Shown here in pieces: positions 1-9,529 of a stretch of DNA of 47,857 nucleotides. Source of the DNA: Faecalimicrobium dakarense (GTDB taxonomy: Bacteria > Bacillota > Clostridia > Peptostreptococcales > Peptostreptococcaceae). The notes beneath the pieces were generated by a model that saw only the letters and a program-made list of their open reading frames with translations, was not told where the DNA came from and made no database searches. Location: the NCBI RefSeq assembly GCF_000499525.1, contig NZ_HG529316.1, positions 1 through 47,857 on the forward strand, read 5' to 3'. Positions within the stretch are counted from its first letter, which is position 1. Each line of letters begins with the position of its first letter. A program made the position numbers and the translations under genes.

Positions 1-839
1 ATATAATTTATTGTTCTTTTATAAAATATTTTTAAAGATATAGTCATTAATATTATTGATGCAACTAATATAAAAATTAATGCTATATTACTTATTTCTA
101 AAACTTCATAAGACGTATTACTACTAATCATTGTTGAACCTAATACCCATATACCTATACTTAGTCCTATACTACTTGTATTTCTAAATAATGATGACAT
201 AAGTAATAATATTGATGTCATAATACATAGTGGTATTAACCACGAACTAGTAATTTTTAAAATGTTAGATCCTGAATTAAACTTAAATAAAATAATACTC
301 ATAGCTAAACCTATAATTACAGAAAACCCCTCTATTATAATTAGCTTAGACAAGATTATCTCTCTAAAAGAATATTTATAGCTTAACTCTAGCTCCCAAA
401 CATTCTCTTCCCTACCTTTCATAATCTCATACATGCCTAAAATCATAGGAATTGGTGCTATTATAGATAAACTTGTATATACATCTAGATTTAAATTTAT
501 AATACTAACTACTCCACATAATACTAATAATAAAGATAGCATTATATATAATTTACTAAATAAGCTAATCTGTAATTTTAATAAACCTATATTATTTCTT
601 ATATTGTCTAATATACTTATAAACTCTTGTTTCTTATGTATAGCTTTAACTTCATTTGGTATGTATTCTCTTAAAATATCTATTGTTTTTTCAATCTTTT
701 CTTCCTCAACAGTTTTAACTATATATGTATCTAAAAATTCTTCAATATCTTTTAAATCTTCTTCTAGTAAATTTTCAAATTCATCATCATATATATCGCT
801 ACATTTTAGAGCGTTGATATTCTTCTTTGTTTGTTTCAT
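1..839 (-). CDS. Multi-spanning membrane protein, possible anti-sigma factor (partial)
   Basis: I translated this frame by hand from the ATG at 837-839; it stays open to the window edge, so at least 279 residues are present and the C-terminus is missing. The first 85 or so residues are charged and probably cytosolic (MKQTKKNINALKCSDIYDDE at the start, then many Glu and Lys). Several hydrophobic segments follow, beginning near MLSLLLVLCGVVSI. An AGGAGG site lies at 849-854. The start overlaps the end of the sigma factor gene by 41 nt, which indicates translational coupling. Membrane proteins coupled to ECF sigma factors are often their anti-sigma factors; that role is inferred from position only, since I do not recognise the domain. 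Confidence 0.75.
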   Translation of the reverse strand, partial: MKQTKKNINALKCSDIYDDEFENLLEEDLKDIEEFLDTYIVKTVEEEKIEKTIDILREYIPNEVKAIHKKQEFISILDNIRNNIGLLKLQISLFSKLYIMLSLLLVLCGVVSIINLNLDVYTSLSIIAPIPMILGMYEIMKGREENVWELELSYKYSFREIILSKLIIIEGFSVIIGLAMSIILFKFNSGSNILKITSSWLIPLCIMTSILLLMSSLFRNTSSIGLSIGIWVLGSTMISSNTSYEVLEISNIALIFILVASIILMTISLKIFYKRTINY

Positions 840-1386
840 CTTTAACACCTCCTAGCGATTTTTTTAGATTTTTTATTCCATTAAACAACCTAGACTTTAT
901 AGTATTTTCATTATCTCCAGTTACCCTACTTATTTCATTTATCTTTAAATCGTTATAGTATTTTAGTATTATTGCTTGTTTTTGAAGATGTGGTAAATCT
1001 TCTATAGCTTGCTTTATCTTTATTACATCTTCTTTTTTAGATAATATATCTACTACATTTAACTTATCTTCAAGATTAAGTTTTACTATATCTTGATTAT
1101 TTTGTCTTTGTTTATATTCTCTGCTTTTAAAATAATCTTTTGTACTATTTACTGTTATCTTTAATATCCAGCTTTTAAAGTTTCCTTTATCCTCATTGTA
1201 TTTTTGAATATTTTTCATCATCTTTATAAATACTTCTTGGGTAATATCATAGGATATATTATAATCAGATGTATTTCTATATATAAAACTATGTACTAAG
1301 TCATAATGCCTTTTAACTAATATTTCCATAGCACTTTCATTTTCCTTAAGTACCTCTGTGACTAATTGTTCATCTGTTTGCGCCAA
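799..1386 (-). CDS. ECF-type RNA polymerase sigma factor
   Basis: This 195-residue protein has the usual ECF length and two-domain plan. Sigma region 2 covers roughly residues 20-90 (LVKRHYDLVHSFIYRNT, then DITQEVFIKMMKNI and the FKSWILKITVN segment). Region 4 covers roughly 120-175 (IEDLPHLQKQAIILKYY, then the helix-turn-helix LKINEISRVTGDNENTIKSR). It would direct core RNA polymerase to a small regulon. The start is a TTG with a GGAGGGG site 6 nt upstream; no ATG fits better. It overlaps the following membrane protein gene by 41 nt. A candidate ECF-type promoter lies just upstream (1408-1439), so autoregulation is plausible. The subgroup is not assigned. Confidence 0.93.
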   Translation of the reverse strand: MAQTDEQLVTEVLKENESAMEILVKRHYDLVHSFIYRNTSDYNISYDITQEVFIKMMKNIQKYNEDKGNFKSWILKITVNSTKDYFKSREYKQRQNNQDIVKLNLEDKLNVVDILSKKEDVIKIKQAIEDLPHLQKQAIILKYYNDLKINEISRVTGDNENTIKSRLFNGIKNLKKSLGGVKDETNKEEYQRSKM

Positions 1387-1407
1387 CCTTATCCCCTCCT
1401 CTCACTT

Positions 1408-1439
1408 ATTATAACGAAGTAATTTAACAAAAGGTTTTA
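1408..1439 (-). promoter_or_regulatory. Candidate ECF-sigma promoter upstream of the sigma factor gene
   Basis: On the minus strand TAAAAC (1434-1439) followed by CTTTT is separated by 17 nt from CGTTATAAT (1408-1416). AAC followed by a T-rich stretch at -35 and CGT at -10 is the general form of ECF promoters (compare the sigma-W class TGAAAC-N16-CGTA). The overlapping TATAAT could instead serve the housekeeping sigma factor. Autoregulation is an inference. Confidence 0.45.
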
Positions 1440-1552
1440 TTAAATTTATAAACTTTAAAATAATTTCACTTTGTAATTAAATAGTGAATAAGATTCTCCC
1501 TTTATATTAAAAGAAAAAAGAGTTAATAAGATAATTATAGTTTTAGTTGTGG

Positions 1553-1583
1553 TAAAATATTTAGATAGGCAAAATATTTTGCC
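1553..1583 (+). promoter_or_regulatory. 16-bp perfect palindrome at the presumed start site of the lipase gene
   Basis: GGCAAAATATTTTGCC at 1568-1583 is perfectly self-complementary. It begins about 10 nt after a possible -10 hexamer TAAAAT (1553-1558) and ends 27 nt before the patatin gene start. That position suits a repressor operator. There is no U-tract, so a terminator is unlikely. The binding protein is unknown. Confidence 0.45.
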
Positions 1584-1610
1584 ATAAATTTTAGATAAGA
1601 AGGGTTAGAT

Positions 1611-2468
1611 ATGGAAAAAATAGGGTTAATATTAGAGGGCGGCGGTATGAGGGGTATTTATACTGCTGGAGTACTAGATTTTTTTATAGAAAAAAATATA
1701 GAGGTTGATATCGTAATCGGGGTTTCTGCTGGGAGTTGCCATGCTGCATCTTATTTATCAAAACAATTTAAGCGAGCTTTTAATGCAACTGTTGATTATT
1801 TAGATGATAAGAACTATTTAAGCTTACGTAATTTTATAAAAACAGGTTCTATATTTGGTATGGATTTTATGTTTAATAAAATACCAAATGAATTAAATAT
1901 TTTTGATTATGATACTTTTAATAAATCTAAATCGAAATTTATTGCAGTGGCTACAAATTGTGAAACTGGAGAGCCTGAATACTTTGAGTTAAAAGATATG
2001 AATAAGGATATTATATATTTACAGGCCTCCTGTTCTATTCCAATGTTTTCAAATATCGTAGAAATTGATAATTATAAATTAGTCGATGGCGGAGTCTCCG
2101 ATTCTATTCCAATAGAATATGCTATAAATAATGATTGTAAAAAAAATATCGTTGTATTAACAAGAGATGAAAATTACATAAAGAGTAAAGTTAAGTTTTC
2201 TAATCTTATAAAAAGAAAGTATAAAAAATTTCCAAAGCTTGTAGATGCTATTGAAAGCAGGCATTTAAATTATAATAAAAGCTTGGATTTAGTAAATGAA
2301 TTATCTGAAGATGGTAATGCTATTGTAATTAGGCCTAAAAATCCTGTTAAGATTAGCCAAGTCGAAAAGAATAAAACTAAGCTTACTGCTTTATATAATG
2401 AAGGCTATAATGATGCAAAAGAAGCTTATGAAGATATATTAAATTTTATAAAAAATAGTTCTTATTAA
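1611..2468 (+). CDS. Patatin-like phospholipase
   Basis: This is a 285-residue cytosolic patatin-family acyl hydrolase resembling bacterial YjjU-type proteins. The oxyanion-hole loop GGGMRGIYTAGVL is at residues 9-21. The nucleophile serine is in GVSAG near residue 40, and the catalytic aspartate is in DGGVSDSIP near residue 160, so the Ser-Asp dyad is intact. The C-terminal 100 residues are helical and lysine-rich, as in related proteins. There is no signal peptide. An AGAAGGG site precedes the ATG. The gene stands alone, behind a palindrome that may be an operator, and ends at a bidirectional terminator shared with the protease gene. The lipid substrate cannot be told from sequence. Confidence 0.92.
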   Translation: MEKIGLILEGGGMRGIYTAGVLDFFIEKNIEVDIVIGVSAGSCHAASYLSKQFKRAFNATVDYLDDKNYLSLRNFIKTGSIFGMDFMFNKIPNELNIFDYDTFNKSKSKFIAVATNCETGEPEYFELKDMNKDIIYLQASCSIPMFSNIVEIDNYKLVDGGVSDSIPIEYAINNDCKKNIVVLTRDENYIKSKVKFSNLIKRKYKKFPKLVDAIESRHLNYNKSLDLVNELSEDGNAIVIRPKNPVKISQVEKNKTKLTALYNEGYNDAKEAYEDILNFIKNSSY

Positions 2469-2475
2469 TTAATAT

Positions 2476-2513
2476 AAAAAGGCATTACCATTTTATAATG
2501 ATAATGCCTTTTT
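2476..2513. terminator. Bidirectional intrinsic terminator
   Basis: AAAAAGGCATTACCA (2476-2490) pairs with TGATAATGCCTTTTT (2499-2513) with one mismatch. A-tracts and T-tracts on both sides let it serve both the lipase (+) and the M60 protease (-), which converge here. Confidence 0.85.
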
Positions 2514-2519
2514 ATTATT

Positions 2520-5500
2520 TTATTTCATTTGTAATTCTTCTATAAAGTAATTTAACTGCCATATTACAGATTTTACTTCCTTATCTGTTTTATTTTTGTC
2601 TTCTATACACTCTTTTGCTAATTTTTTACCATGTTCAAAATTACTCCATCTTGCTTCAATATGAGTTGTTGCTCCTATCATATCTTTAGTAATAGTTTGG
2701 GCATGTTCTAATAATTTTTTAAGTTCTTTTATTTCTTCACTTTCAATTCCTTCTCCATTAGGATTTGCAAAATGAAGTTTAGCTCCACCCCACGATGCAT
2801 GGTCTGAACCAATTCCATTTTTACCATCAGTTACTACAAGTTTTAACTCTTTAGCTGAATTTATATCAACTTCTACATATTTTTGAGGGTCTGTAGAGTT
2901 CATAAGTCCGCTATCAAATTTCTTAGTTCCATCTACATATACTTCAAAGCTTACTGAACCAACTGTTCCAAACATTTGTCTATCTAAACCTACATATGAA
3001 CTAAAGTATGCGTAGTCTTTATCCGTTAAATCATATGTTATAGTTGAAGTTGCATGTGCTCCTATACCTCTTTCATAAACTACTTCTGCTCCATTTTCAT
3101 CTGTTAACCTTAAAGCTTTATCACTTATTGATTTATCTTTATTTGGAGCTTTATAACTATTTTGAGTAGATTTCCAATCATAATCACTTAAATATTTATA
3201 ATCATTCATGTTTACTACTGCTACAGTTCGAGTTTTAGTAATTTCGTTACCATCACTATCAGTTACTTTATATGTTATAGGATATTTACCTGGTTTATTA
3301 AAATTAACTTTACCACTTACTTCAACTTTTGAAGTTATATCTCCATCTTCTGCATCTAGTGCAATATAACTTTCATTTAAATCTATTTTTTCACCTAATT
3401 TAGTTGCAACTGATTTTGGTATAATTAATTTTGGCTTAGAGTTTGTAGTATATAACTTAGTATCTGCCCATGAAGAAAAATCTCCAAGTCCTCCATCTCC
3501 TGCATCATTTGCTACTAATTTTAACTCTTTTACTCCAGATACAGGTATATTTACAAATTCAGCTTTACTATCTTTTCTTATTATATCTGAAGTATATACT
3601 TCTTTTCCGTCTGCAAATATTTTAAATATTATACTTGTTCTATTGTCATTATAGTTTTTGTCTGTACCTAGATATGTTGTAAAATTAGTGTAATTTCCAT
3701 CTAAGTTATACACTATCTCTGCATTTGTGGCTGCTCCTATACCTTTATCAAACTCTTTTATTTCTCCATTTACATTAAGCTTTATTTTATTACGTGTATT
3801 TACTGCAAAATCTTTATTTACAGTTTTCCATCCAGATACTGCTGATTTCCAATTAATATCACTTATGTATTTATCTTCACTATAAACTACAACTTTTCTT
3901 TCTTTTGTTACTATGTTTTTATCACTATCTGTTACTTTATAAGTTATAGTATATTCTCCAGCTTTATTTGTAGTAAATCCACTACTATTAACTTCAACTT
4001 TATTAGCTATATTTCCATCTTCTTGGTCATTTGCAACTACACCTGACATTAAATCAAATTCACTATTTAATTTAACAAGAGTAGTTTCTTCAACTTTTAA
4101 AGTTGGGAATTTTGCTTTTATTACTTCTTCAGCTTTATTTAAATCACTTTCAAATAATTTAAATGCAGGATGATTTTTAACTTCTTCTCTTAAAGCTGAT
4201 ACTTTTTCTAATGTATTATATTTTTCTGTTACCTCAGTTTTACTATTATCAGTAAATAAATCATTAGTTACTTTATCTGATAAAGTATCTTTTTTATAAA
4301 ATGATACTTCACTTAAACTTGCCCAACCTTGGTTAGCTTCAATAAATTTGAATTTAACTCTTCTTACATTATTTTTAGATATTTTAAATTCTACAACATC
4401 AGTATTACTTCCAGTATATTCACCTTTTCCTGTTAATACAAAGTCCTCTCCTTGTGCCTCATCTGAAACATATATTTCAAATTTTCTAGCAAATCCTTTA
4501 CCACCAGCATCCCTTCTAGCTGAATATGCCATTTTATCTATATCAGTACTTTCTCCTAAGTCAAATATAACTTCATTATTAAATGAGCTACTATTTGCTT
4601 TTCCTGTTTCCCAATGAGTATTTATTCTATTATCTATAGCCTTTGATATAACACTGCTACCATAATTTCCACCATTGTTACTTACAGCTTTTACTGGTAA
4701 TTTAAATTCTTCATTATATTCAGCTAAATTATCAAATTGTCCAAACTTAGATTTATTAACTGATAATTCTTCATATATAGTTATATATGATCTTTTCTCT
4801 ACTGAGTTTTTATCACTATCAGTTACTTTATATACAACTTCAAATCTTCCAGCTTGTCCTTCTTTATAATTGTTAGATATTATTTCTATCTTCGAAGTCA
4901 AGTTTCCATCTTCAGCGTCTTTTGCTAAAACACTATCCATAATGTCTACTTTATCCCCTAATTTATAAGATTTATCTTTAGCAATTATAACTGGCTTTGA
5001 ATTATTAGTAGTTAGTTTTGGATTAGCTATTATACCATGGTCTGAACTATTTCCATTTCCACCATCATGTATTTCTATAACTAATTCTTTTACACCTTTA
5101 ACATCTACATTTATATTTATCATATTATCTGCATGTTTTAAAACCGGTGTAGTAGCTAATGTTTTTCCATCACCTACTATTTTAAATGTTATACTAGATT
5201 TATCTTGTGCTTGTAAGCCCATATCAACTCCAAGTAAAGCTTCAAAATTATCATAATTTTTATCAGATAAATCATAAACTATTTTACCATTTGCATGTAT
5301 TCCAAATCCTTTTTCAAATGTTTTTATATCTCCATTTACTCTACCTTTTATGTTATCATTTCTTCTTGGAGTACCATATTGAGTTTCTACAGATTTCCAC
5401 TGAGTATCTGATAGATAATCATAATTACTTACTACTTCAACTGCTACAACTTTCTCTGTAGTTATACCTGCATCCTCTAAAGTATATTTAACTTCATATA

Positions 5501-8500
5501 AACCTTTTTTGCTAGTATCTACATTGCTTTCAAATTTAACTTTAGAAGTTAAATCTTGTCCGCTATTACTATTTCCCTTAACATAATCCATAGGATTAAA
5601 TTCTTCATTTAATCTTAGCGTTAATTTATCTTGTTGAACTTTTATACTTGGAGAGAATGAGTTTATAACAACTTTATCTCCAGTTCCTAAGTTAAGGTCA
5701 TAAGGTACTACTTCATACTTAGAATTTTTACTATGGTCTGTATTAGTATCTATAAAGCTATTGTTTGAAGTAAATCCTATTATTTCACCGTCTTTTACTA
5801 CTTCAAATCCTAGTAAATCTGATTTAGCATTGTCTTTTATATTAAATGTTATCTTAGTTCCATTTTCAACTTGGTTTAATGAAACTTCTAATACATTCTT
5901 GTCAATAAATCCATTTCCTTTATAATTAAATTTATCATCATTTAAGTACCAAATTTTCTTACTTAATTTTGGATATTTACTAGTTTCTTTTCTAGTTTCT
6001 TCATTTACCTCAAATCCATGTCTTGCAAAGTATTCACTTAAATCTTCTCCTATTACTTCAGATGAAAATTTAATCAAGTATTGCATTTTTACATTAGTAG
6101 GATTTTCTTCCCCGAGGCTTACATTTTTTTCTCTGTATAATCTATTTAATTGTCCCCAATAACCGGGCTTGTACATTTCTAATTGCCAGTAAACTGCTAG
6201 ATTCTCAAAGAATCCACCTTCAGTATATTTATTAGAATTTTCACTTAATATATTTTTGTAAACATGAGATTCATATGGTATTCTCTTATCTAATTTATTA
6301 TAGTATCCAGACATATACATCGGTAGCATATTGTTTGTTACTTCACCAAATACTCTTGCTCCTACATCCATTCTATGTCCTATTTCATGAGTTAATCCCC
6401 AAGATCCACCTCTATCTTCAAATGGAACTAATAAACTTGCCATCACATCACCTTGGACACCTATATGTCCTGATGCTGCATACATATATCCAAATGGTTG
6501 AGCAAGTCTTACATTATCTCTTATATATTTAGGATCATTTTTTATGCTACTTCCATCTAAAGCATAGTATTTAAATAATTCTTTCATATGAGTATTATAA
6601 GATTTTATAGTATCTAAAGGATTTATACCTTGTTCTATATAAGCTTTATATGCGCCTGTTGCAGTACCTGTCCAGAATATATGATCACTTACAAATTCAA
6701 ATGTATCTATTACTTCTCTATCTAATACATTAGGATTTTTCTTTTTATCTTCATCAATTTTCTTTTTATATTCTATTAAGAACTTTTTAAATTCTTCTAT
6801 ATTAGTATCCTTTGTAACAATTGGGAACTTTTCTCCTCCAACAAATCTTATTACTGGTGCCTTAGGTTGTTGTTCTGGTGTATAAGGATTTACAATATAT
6901 ATTGGTCCACCTTTAGTTACATCATGTTTATAAGCATCATTTTTTGGTATTTCTGGTACAGTTATCTCATTTTTACCTGGATGAAGGCTTAACGTTCTCC
7001 CCCAAGATGACCAGCTTCCCTCTTGTTGTGAGAAGAATATTTGAGGTAGAGGTTTATTAGGATCTGCATCTACATAAACAGTTATTTTTTCACCTGGCTT
7101 TGCTAAAACTCCTGTTGGTTGATTATTATTTCCAAATCCAAATTTTAAATTCTTGTCTGCATGTTGTACCATATCTCCATGTTGTTCTGCTACTACTACT
7201 TTTGTAGTTTCCAAGCTTCCTTGAACTATATCTTTTGCAGTATTTATATCTGCTTTAAATAATTCTTCTAATGGATGTCCTTTTACTTCATTTTCTAACA
7301 CACTTAATTTTTCTAATGTGTTGAAGTTCTCTGATACTTCATTCATTAATCCATTTGTAAATAAAGATTTCATTTTATCATAAACTTTGTCTTCTTTATA
7401 TAATCTCAAGTCTCCTAATGAGGCCCAGCTGTCTTGCACATTATCAAATACAAACTTTAATCTTTTTACTTTCGTTGAATTAAATTGTACTTCTAATAAA
7501 TCACTTGTAACTGTATATTCTCCAGTAGTTATCTTACTAAAGTTATCTCCCTTTGTTGTTGGTGAAACATATATACTAAAGTTTTTAGCAAATCCTTTAC
7601 CACCATTTCTACTTTTATATACAACTCTATTTAAAACTTGAGCTTCTTCTAAAGTTAAATTCACTTCATTTTTAAATGAATCAGAATTTGGTCTACCTGT
7701 TTCCCAGTGCGTATTTACATCTTCATCAATTGCAAATTTTAGTGCTGATCCTCCGTATTGACCACCGTTATTCGATATATTTGCTATTTTTTCACTACCT
7801 ATTCTAAACTCTTTATCATACTCATTTATATGAGGCGTATAAAAAGGTGTAAATTTGCTTATACTTGCATTAGTAGATATTACTTCTCCTTGTCCTACTA
7901 ACTCTATAGCATTTAATAAATTCTCTTTATAATCTTCATAAAATGGATGGTTTTTAGCTTCTTCTTCTAATGCTTTTATTTTTTCAGCCGTATTAAATTC
8001 ATCACTAACTGCACTCATAGTAGAATCTTTAAATAATCTATCCATTTTTTCGCCTAATTCATCTTGAGTGTATAGTCCAAACTCAGCTGCACAAGCCCAG
8101 TTTTCATATCCCTTTTTAAATACAAACTTAACTCTTTTAAACTCTGTTGGATTAAATCTTATCTCTATAGAATCTTGAGTTATTTGTGATGTTCCACTAG
8201 ATACTAACTCAAAAGTATCTCCTTTAGATGTTGTTGAAGCATATATATCAAATGCCTCAGCAAATCCTCTATTTGAACCACGAGGTGCAGTGTACACTAT
8301 TCGATTTAATGTAGTTAATTCACTTAATTCCATTACAACTTCATTTGTAAAACTTGAAGAATTTTGTTTTGCTGAATGCCATTTAGTCTGTGGATTTCCA
8401 TCTATTGCTCTAGCTATTGCATTTTCTGCATAGTTACCGCCATTAGCAGTTATCGATACTATCTTATTAGAAGGTAGTTTGTAAATTTCATTATATGCTG

Positions 8501-9371
8501 GAAGTAAATCACTGTTTATATCTTTAAACTTAGATACTTTTGCATCCGTATAATTAACTTCTTTCTTATCAACAATTAACTTAGCATTTTCTATATCTTC
8601 TTTAAAGTCTTCATATAATGGATGATTTTTAACTTCTTCTTCTAAAGCATTTATTTTTTCTATATTATTAAATTCTTCGCTAACTTGATTTTTAGAGCTA
8701 TTTGTAAATAAGTTTTTCATTTTATCACTTATTTCATCTGCTTTATAAAACATAAATTCTGATGCTGATGCCCAATCTTGATTAGCTTTTTTATATTTAA
8801 ATTTTATTCTTTTAAATTCAGTTGAGTTAAACTTAATTTCAACCATGTCCCCAGTAGATCCTTTATACTCTCCACTAGTTACTAGTCTAAAGTCATCTCC
8901 TTCATTTGTGAGAGAAGTATATATTTCTACTTCTTGAGCAAAACCTTTCCCCTTTGCTGATGCTTGTCTTGCCGCATATACGATTCTGTTTAAGTTAGTC
9001 ATTTCATTTAACTCAACTACTACTTCATTTGTGAATTCTGAGCTGTTTGGCTTTCCAGTTTCCCAGTGTGTGTTTAGATTTCCATCTATAGATTTCTCGA
9101 TGTTGTCACTTCCATATTTTCCACCGTTGTTAGTTATAGATTTTATGTTTGAGTTGTCCATTTTGAATACTTCATTATAAGAATTTAATTTATCATTATT
9201 ATATAAATCAAATTTACTTATATTAGCTTGATTAACTTCATTTTCAGATGAGATTTCTAATTTTGAAGTGTTGTTATTTGGTATCTCATTTGCTAAAACT
9301 TCTACTGTTGTAGCTGAGAAATTAGTGATTATTGCTGCCATAGTTACGGCTGCTATTTTTTTTCTGTGCAT
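2520..9371 (-). CDS. Secreted modular M60-family (mucin-type) zinc metalloprotease
   Basis: A very large extracellular protein, predicted to cleave glycoproteins such as mucins. I place the start at the second ATG (9369-9371), 7 nt from AGGAGG; the ATG at 9377 abuts that site directly. Order (rough residues): signal peptide 1-28; F5/8-C/CBM32-like modules at 65-210, 288-436 and 516-660 (shared THWETG-like and KGFA motifs); M60 domain 730-1150 with zinc motif HEIGH (995-999) and a probable third ligand, E1010 in GEVTNN; Ig-like; NPCBM 1315-1460; Ig-like; fourth F5/8-C 1545-1695; Ig-like; NPCBM 1830-1980; Ig-like; NPCBM 2056-2200; helical C-terminal tail. Short helical segments follow each F5/8-C module. 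No LPXTG anchor is seen. Architecture resembles Clostridium perfringens Zmp-type mucinases. Its leader carries a c-di-GMP riboswitch. Confidence 0.93.
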   Translation of the reverse strand: MHRKKIAAVTMAAIITNFSATTVEVLANEIPNNNTSKLEISSENEVNQANISKFDLYNNDKLNSYNEVFKMDNSNIKSITNNGGKYGSDNIEKSIDGNLNTHWETGKPNSSEFTNEVVVELNEMTNLNRIVYAARQASAKGKGFAQEVEIYTSLTNEGDDFRLVTSGEYKGSTGDMVEIKFNSTEFKRIKFKYKKANQDWASASEFMFYKADEISDKMKNLFTNSSKNQVSEEFNNIEKINALEEEVKNHPLYEDFKEDIENAKLIVDKKEVNYTDAKVSKFKDINSDLLPAYNEIYKLPSNKIVSITANGGNYAENAIARAIDGNPQTKWHSAKQNSSSFTNEVVMELSELTTLNRIVYTAPRGSNRGFAEAFDIYASTTSKGDTFELVSSGTSQITQDSIEIRFNPTEFKRVKFVFKKGYENWACAAEFGLYTQDELGEKMDRLFKDSTMSAVSDEFNTAEKIKALEEEAKNHPFYEDYKENLLNAIELVGQGEVISTNASISKFTPFYTPHINEYDKEFRIGSEKIANISNNGGQYGGSALKFAIDEDVNTHWETGRPNSDSFKNEVNLTLEEAQVLNRVVYKSRNGGKGFAKNFSIYVSPTTKGDNFSKITTGEYTVTSDLLEVQFNSTKVKRLKFVFDNVQDSWASLGDLRLYKEDKVYDKMKSLFTNGLMNEVSENFNTLEKLSVLENEVKGHPLEELFKADINTAKDIVQGSLETTKVVVAEQHGDMVQHADKNLKFGFGNNNQPTGVLAKPGEKITVYVDADPNKPLPQIFFSQQEGSWSSWGRTLSLHPGKNEITVPEIPKNDAYKHDVTKGGPIYIVNPYTPEQQPKAPVIRFVGGEKFPIVTKDTNIEEFKKFLIEYKKKIDEDKKKNPNVLDREVIDTFEFVSDHIFWTGTATGAYKAYIEQGINPLDTIKSYNTHMKELFKYYALDGSSIKNDPKYIRDNVRLAQPFGYMYAASGHIGVQGDVMASLLVPFEDRGGSWGLTHEIGHRMDVGARVFGEVTNNMLPMYMSGYYNKLDKRIPYESHVYKNILSENSNKYTEGGFFENLAVYWQLEMYKPGYWGQLNRLYREKNVSLGEENPTNVKMQYLIKFSSEVIGEDLSEYFARHGFEVNEETRKETSKYPKLSKKIWYLNDDKFNYKGNGFIDKNVLEVSLNQVENGTKITFNIKDNAKSDLLGFEVVKDGEIIGFTSNNSFIDTNTDHSKNSKYEVVPYDLNLGTGDKVVINSFSPSIKVQQDKLTLRLNEEFNPMDYVKGNSNSGQDLTSKVKFESNVDTSKKGLYEVKYTLEDAGITTEKVVAVEVVSNYDYLSDTQWKSVETQYGTPRRNDNIKGRVNGDIKTFEKGFGIHANGKIVYDLSDKNYDNFEALLGVDMGLQAQDKSSITFKIVGDGKTLATTPVLKHADNMININVDVKGVKELVIEIHDGGNGNSSDHGIIANPKLTTNNSKPVIIAKDKSYKLGDKVDIMDSVLAKDAEDGNLTSKIEIISNNYKEGQAGRFEVVYKVTDSDKNSVEKRSYITIYEELSVNKSKFGQFDNLAEYNEEFKLPVKAVSNNGGNYGSSVISKAIDNRINTHWETGKANSSSFNNEVIFDLGESTDIDKMAYSARRDAGGKGFARKFEIYVSDEAQGEDFVLTGKGEYTGSNTDVVEFKISKNNVRRVKFKFIEANQGWASLSEVSFYKKDTLSDKVTNDLFTDNSKTEVTEKYNTLEKVSALREEVKNHPAFKLFESDLNKAEEVIKAKFPTLKVEETTLVKLNSEFDLMSGVVANDQEDGNIANKVEVNSSGFTTNKAGEYTITYKVTDSDKNIVTKERKVVVYSEDKYISDINWKSAVSGWKTVNKDFAVNTRNKIKLNVNGEIKEFDKGIGAATNAEIVYNLDGNYTNFTTYLGTDKNYNDNRTSIIFKIFADGKEVYTSDIIRKDSKAEFVNIPVSGVKELKLVANDAGDGGLGDFSSWADTKLYTTNSKPKLIIPKSVATKLGEKIDLNESYIALDAEDGDITSKVEVSGKVNFNKPGKYPITYKVTDSDGNEITKTRTVAVVNMNDYKYLSDYDWKSTQNSYKAPNKDKSISDKALRLTDENGAEVVYERGIGAHATSTITYDLTDKDYAYFSSYVGLDRQMFGTVGSVSFEVYVDGTKKFDSGLMNSTDPQKYVEVDINSAKELKLVVTDGKNGIGSDHASWGGAKLHFANPNGEGIESEEIKELKKLLEHAQTITKDMIGATTHIEARWSNFEHGKKLAKECIEDKNKTDKEVKSVIWQLNYFIEELQMK

Positions 9372-9414
9372 ACTCATACCTCCTGATTAGTTTTATAACC
9401 CTCAGAAGTACATT

Positions 9415-9440
9415 AAAAAAGCTACTCAAAAGAGTAGCCT
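9415..9440 (-). terminator. Riboswitch-controlled terminator of the M60 protease leader
   Basis: On the minus strand GCTACTC-TTTT-GAGTAGC is followed by six T. It sits between the c-di-GMP aptamer and the protease start, where an expression platform is expected. TACTCTTT in its 5' arm and loop (9429-9436) is fully complementary to AAAGAGTA just after the aptamer (9527-9534), giving a ready antiterminator. Confidence 0.8.
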
Positions 9441-9529
9441 TGTATATACCTAATAAATTTAATATTTTGCACAATAAATACAAGTAATAATATTAATTAA
9501 CTAAGCTTAAAACAAAAAGTATAATGTAC

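Noticed and set aside
433-855. Plus-strand frame of 140 codons
   Set aside because: It is antisense to a coupled, hydrophobic membrane protein gene with a good AGGAGG site on the minus strand. The serine/phenylalanine-rich product is typical of a reverse-strand shadow.
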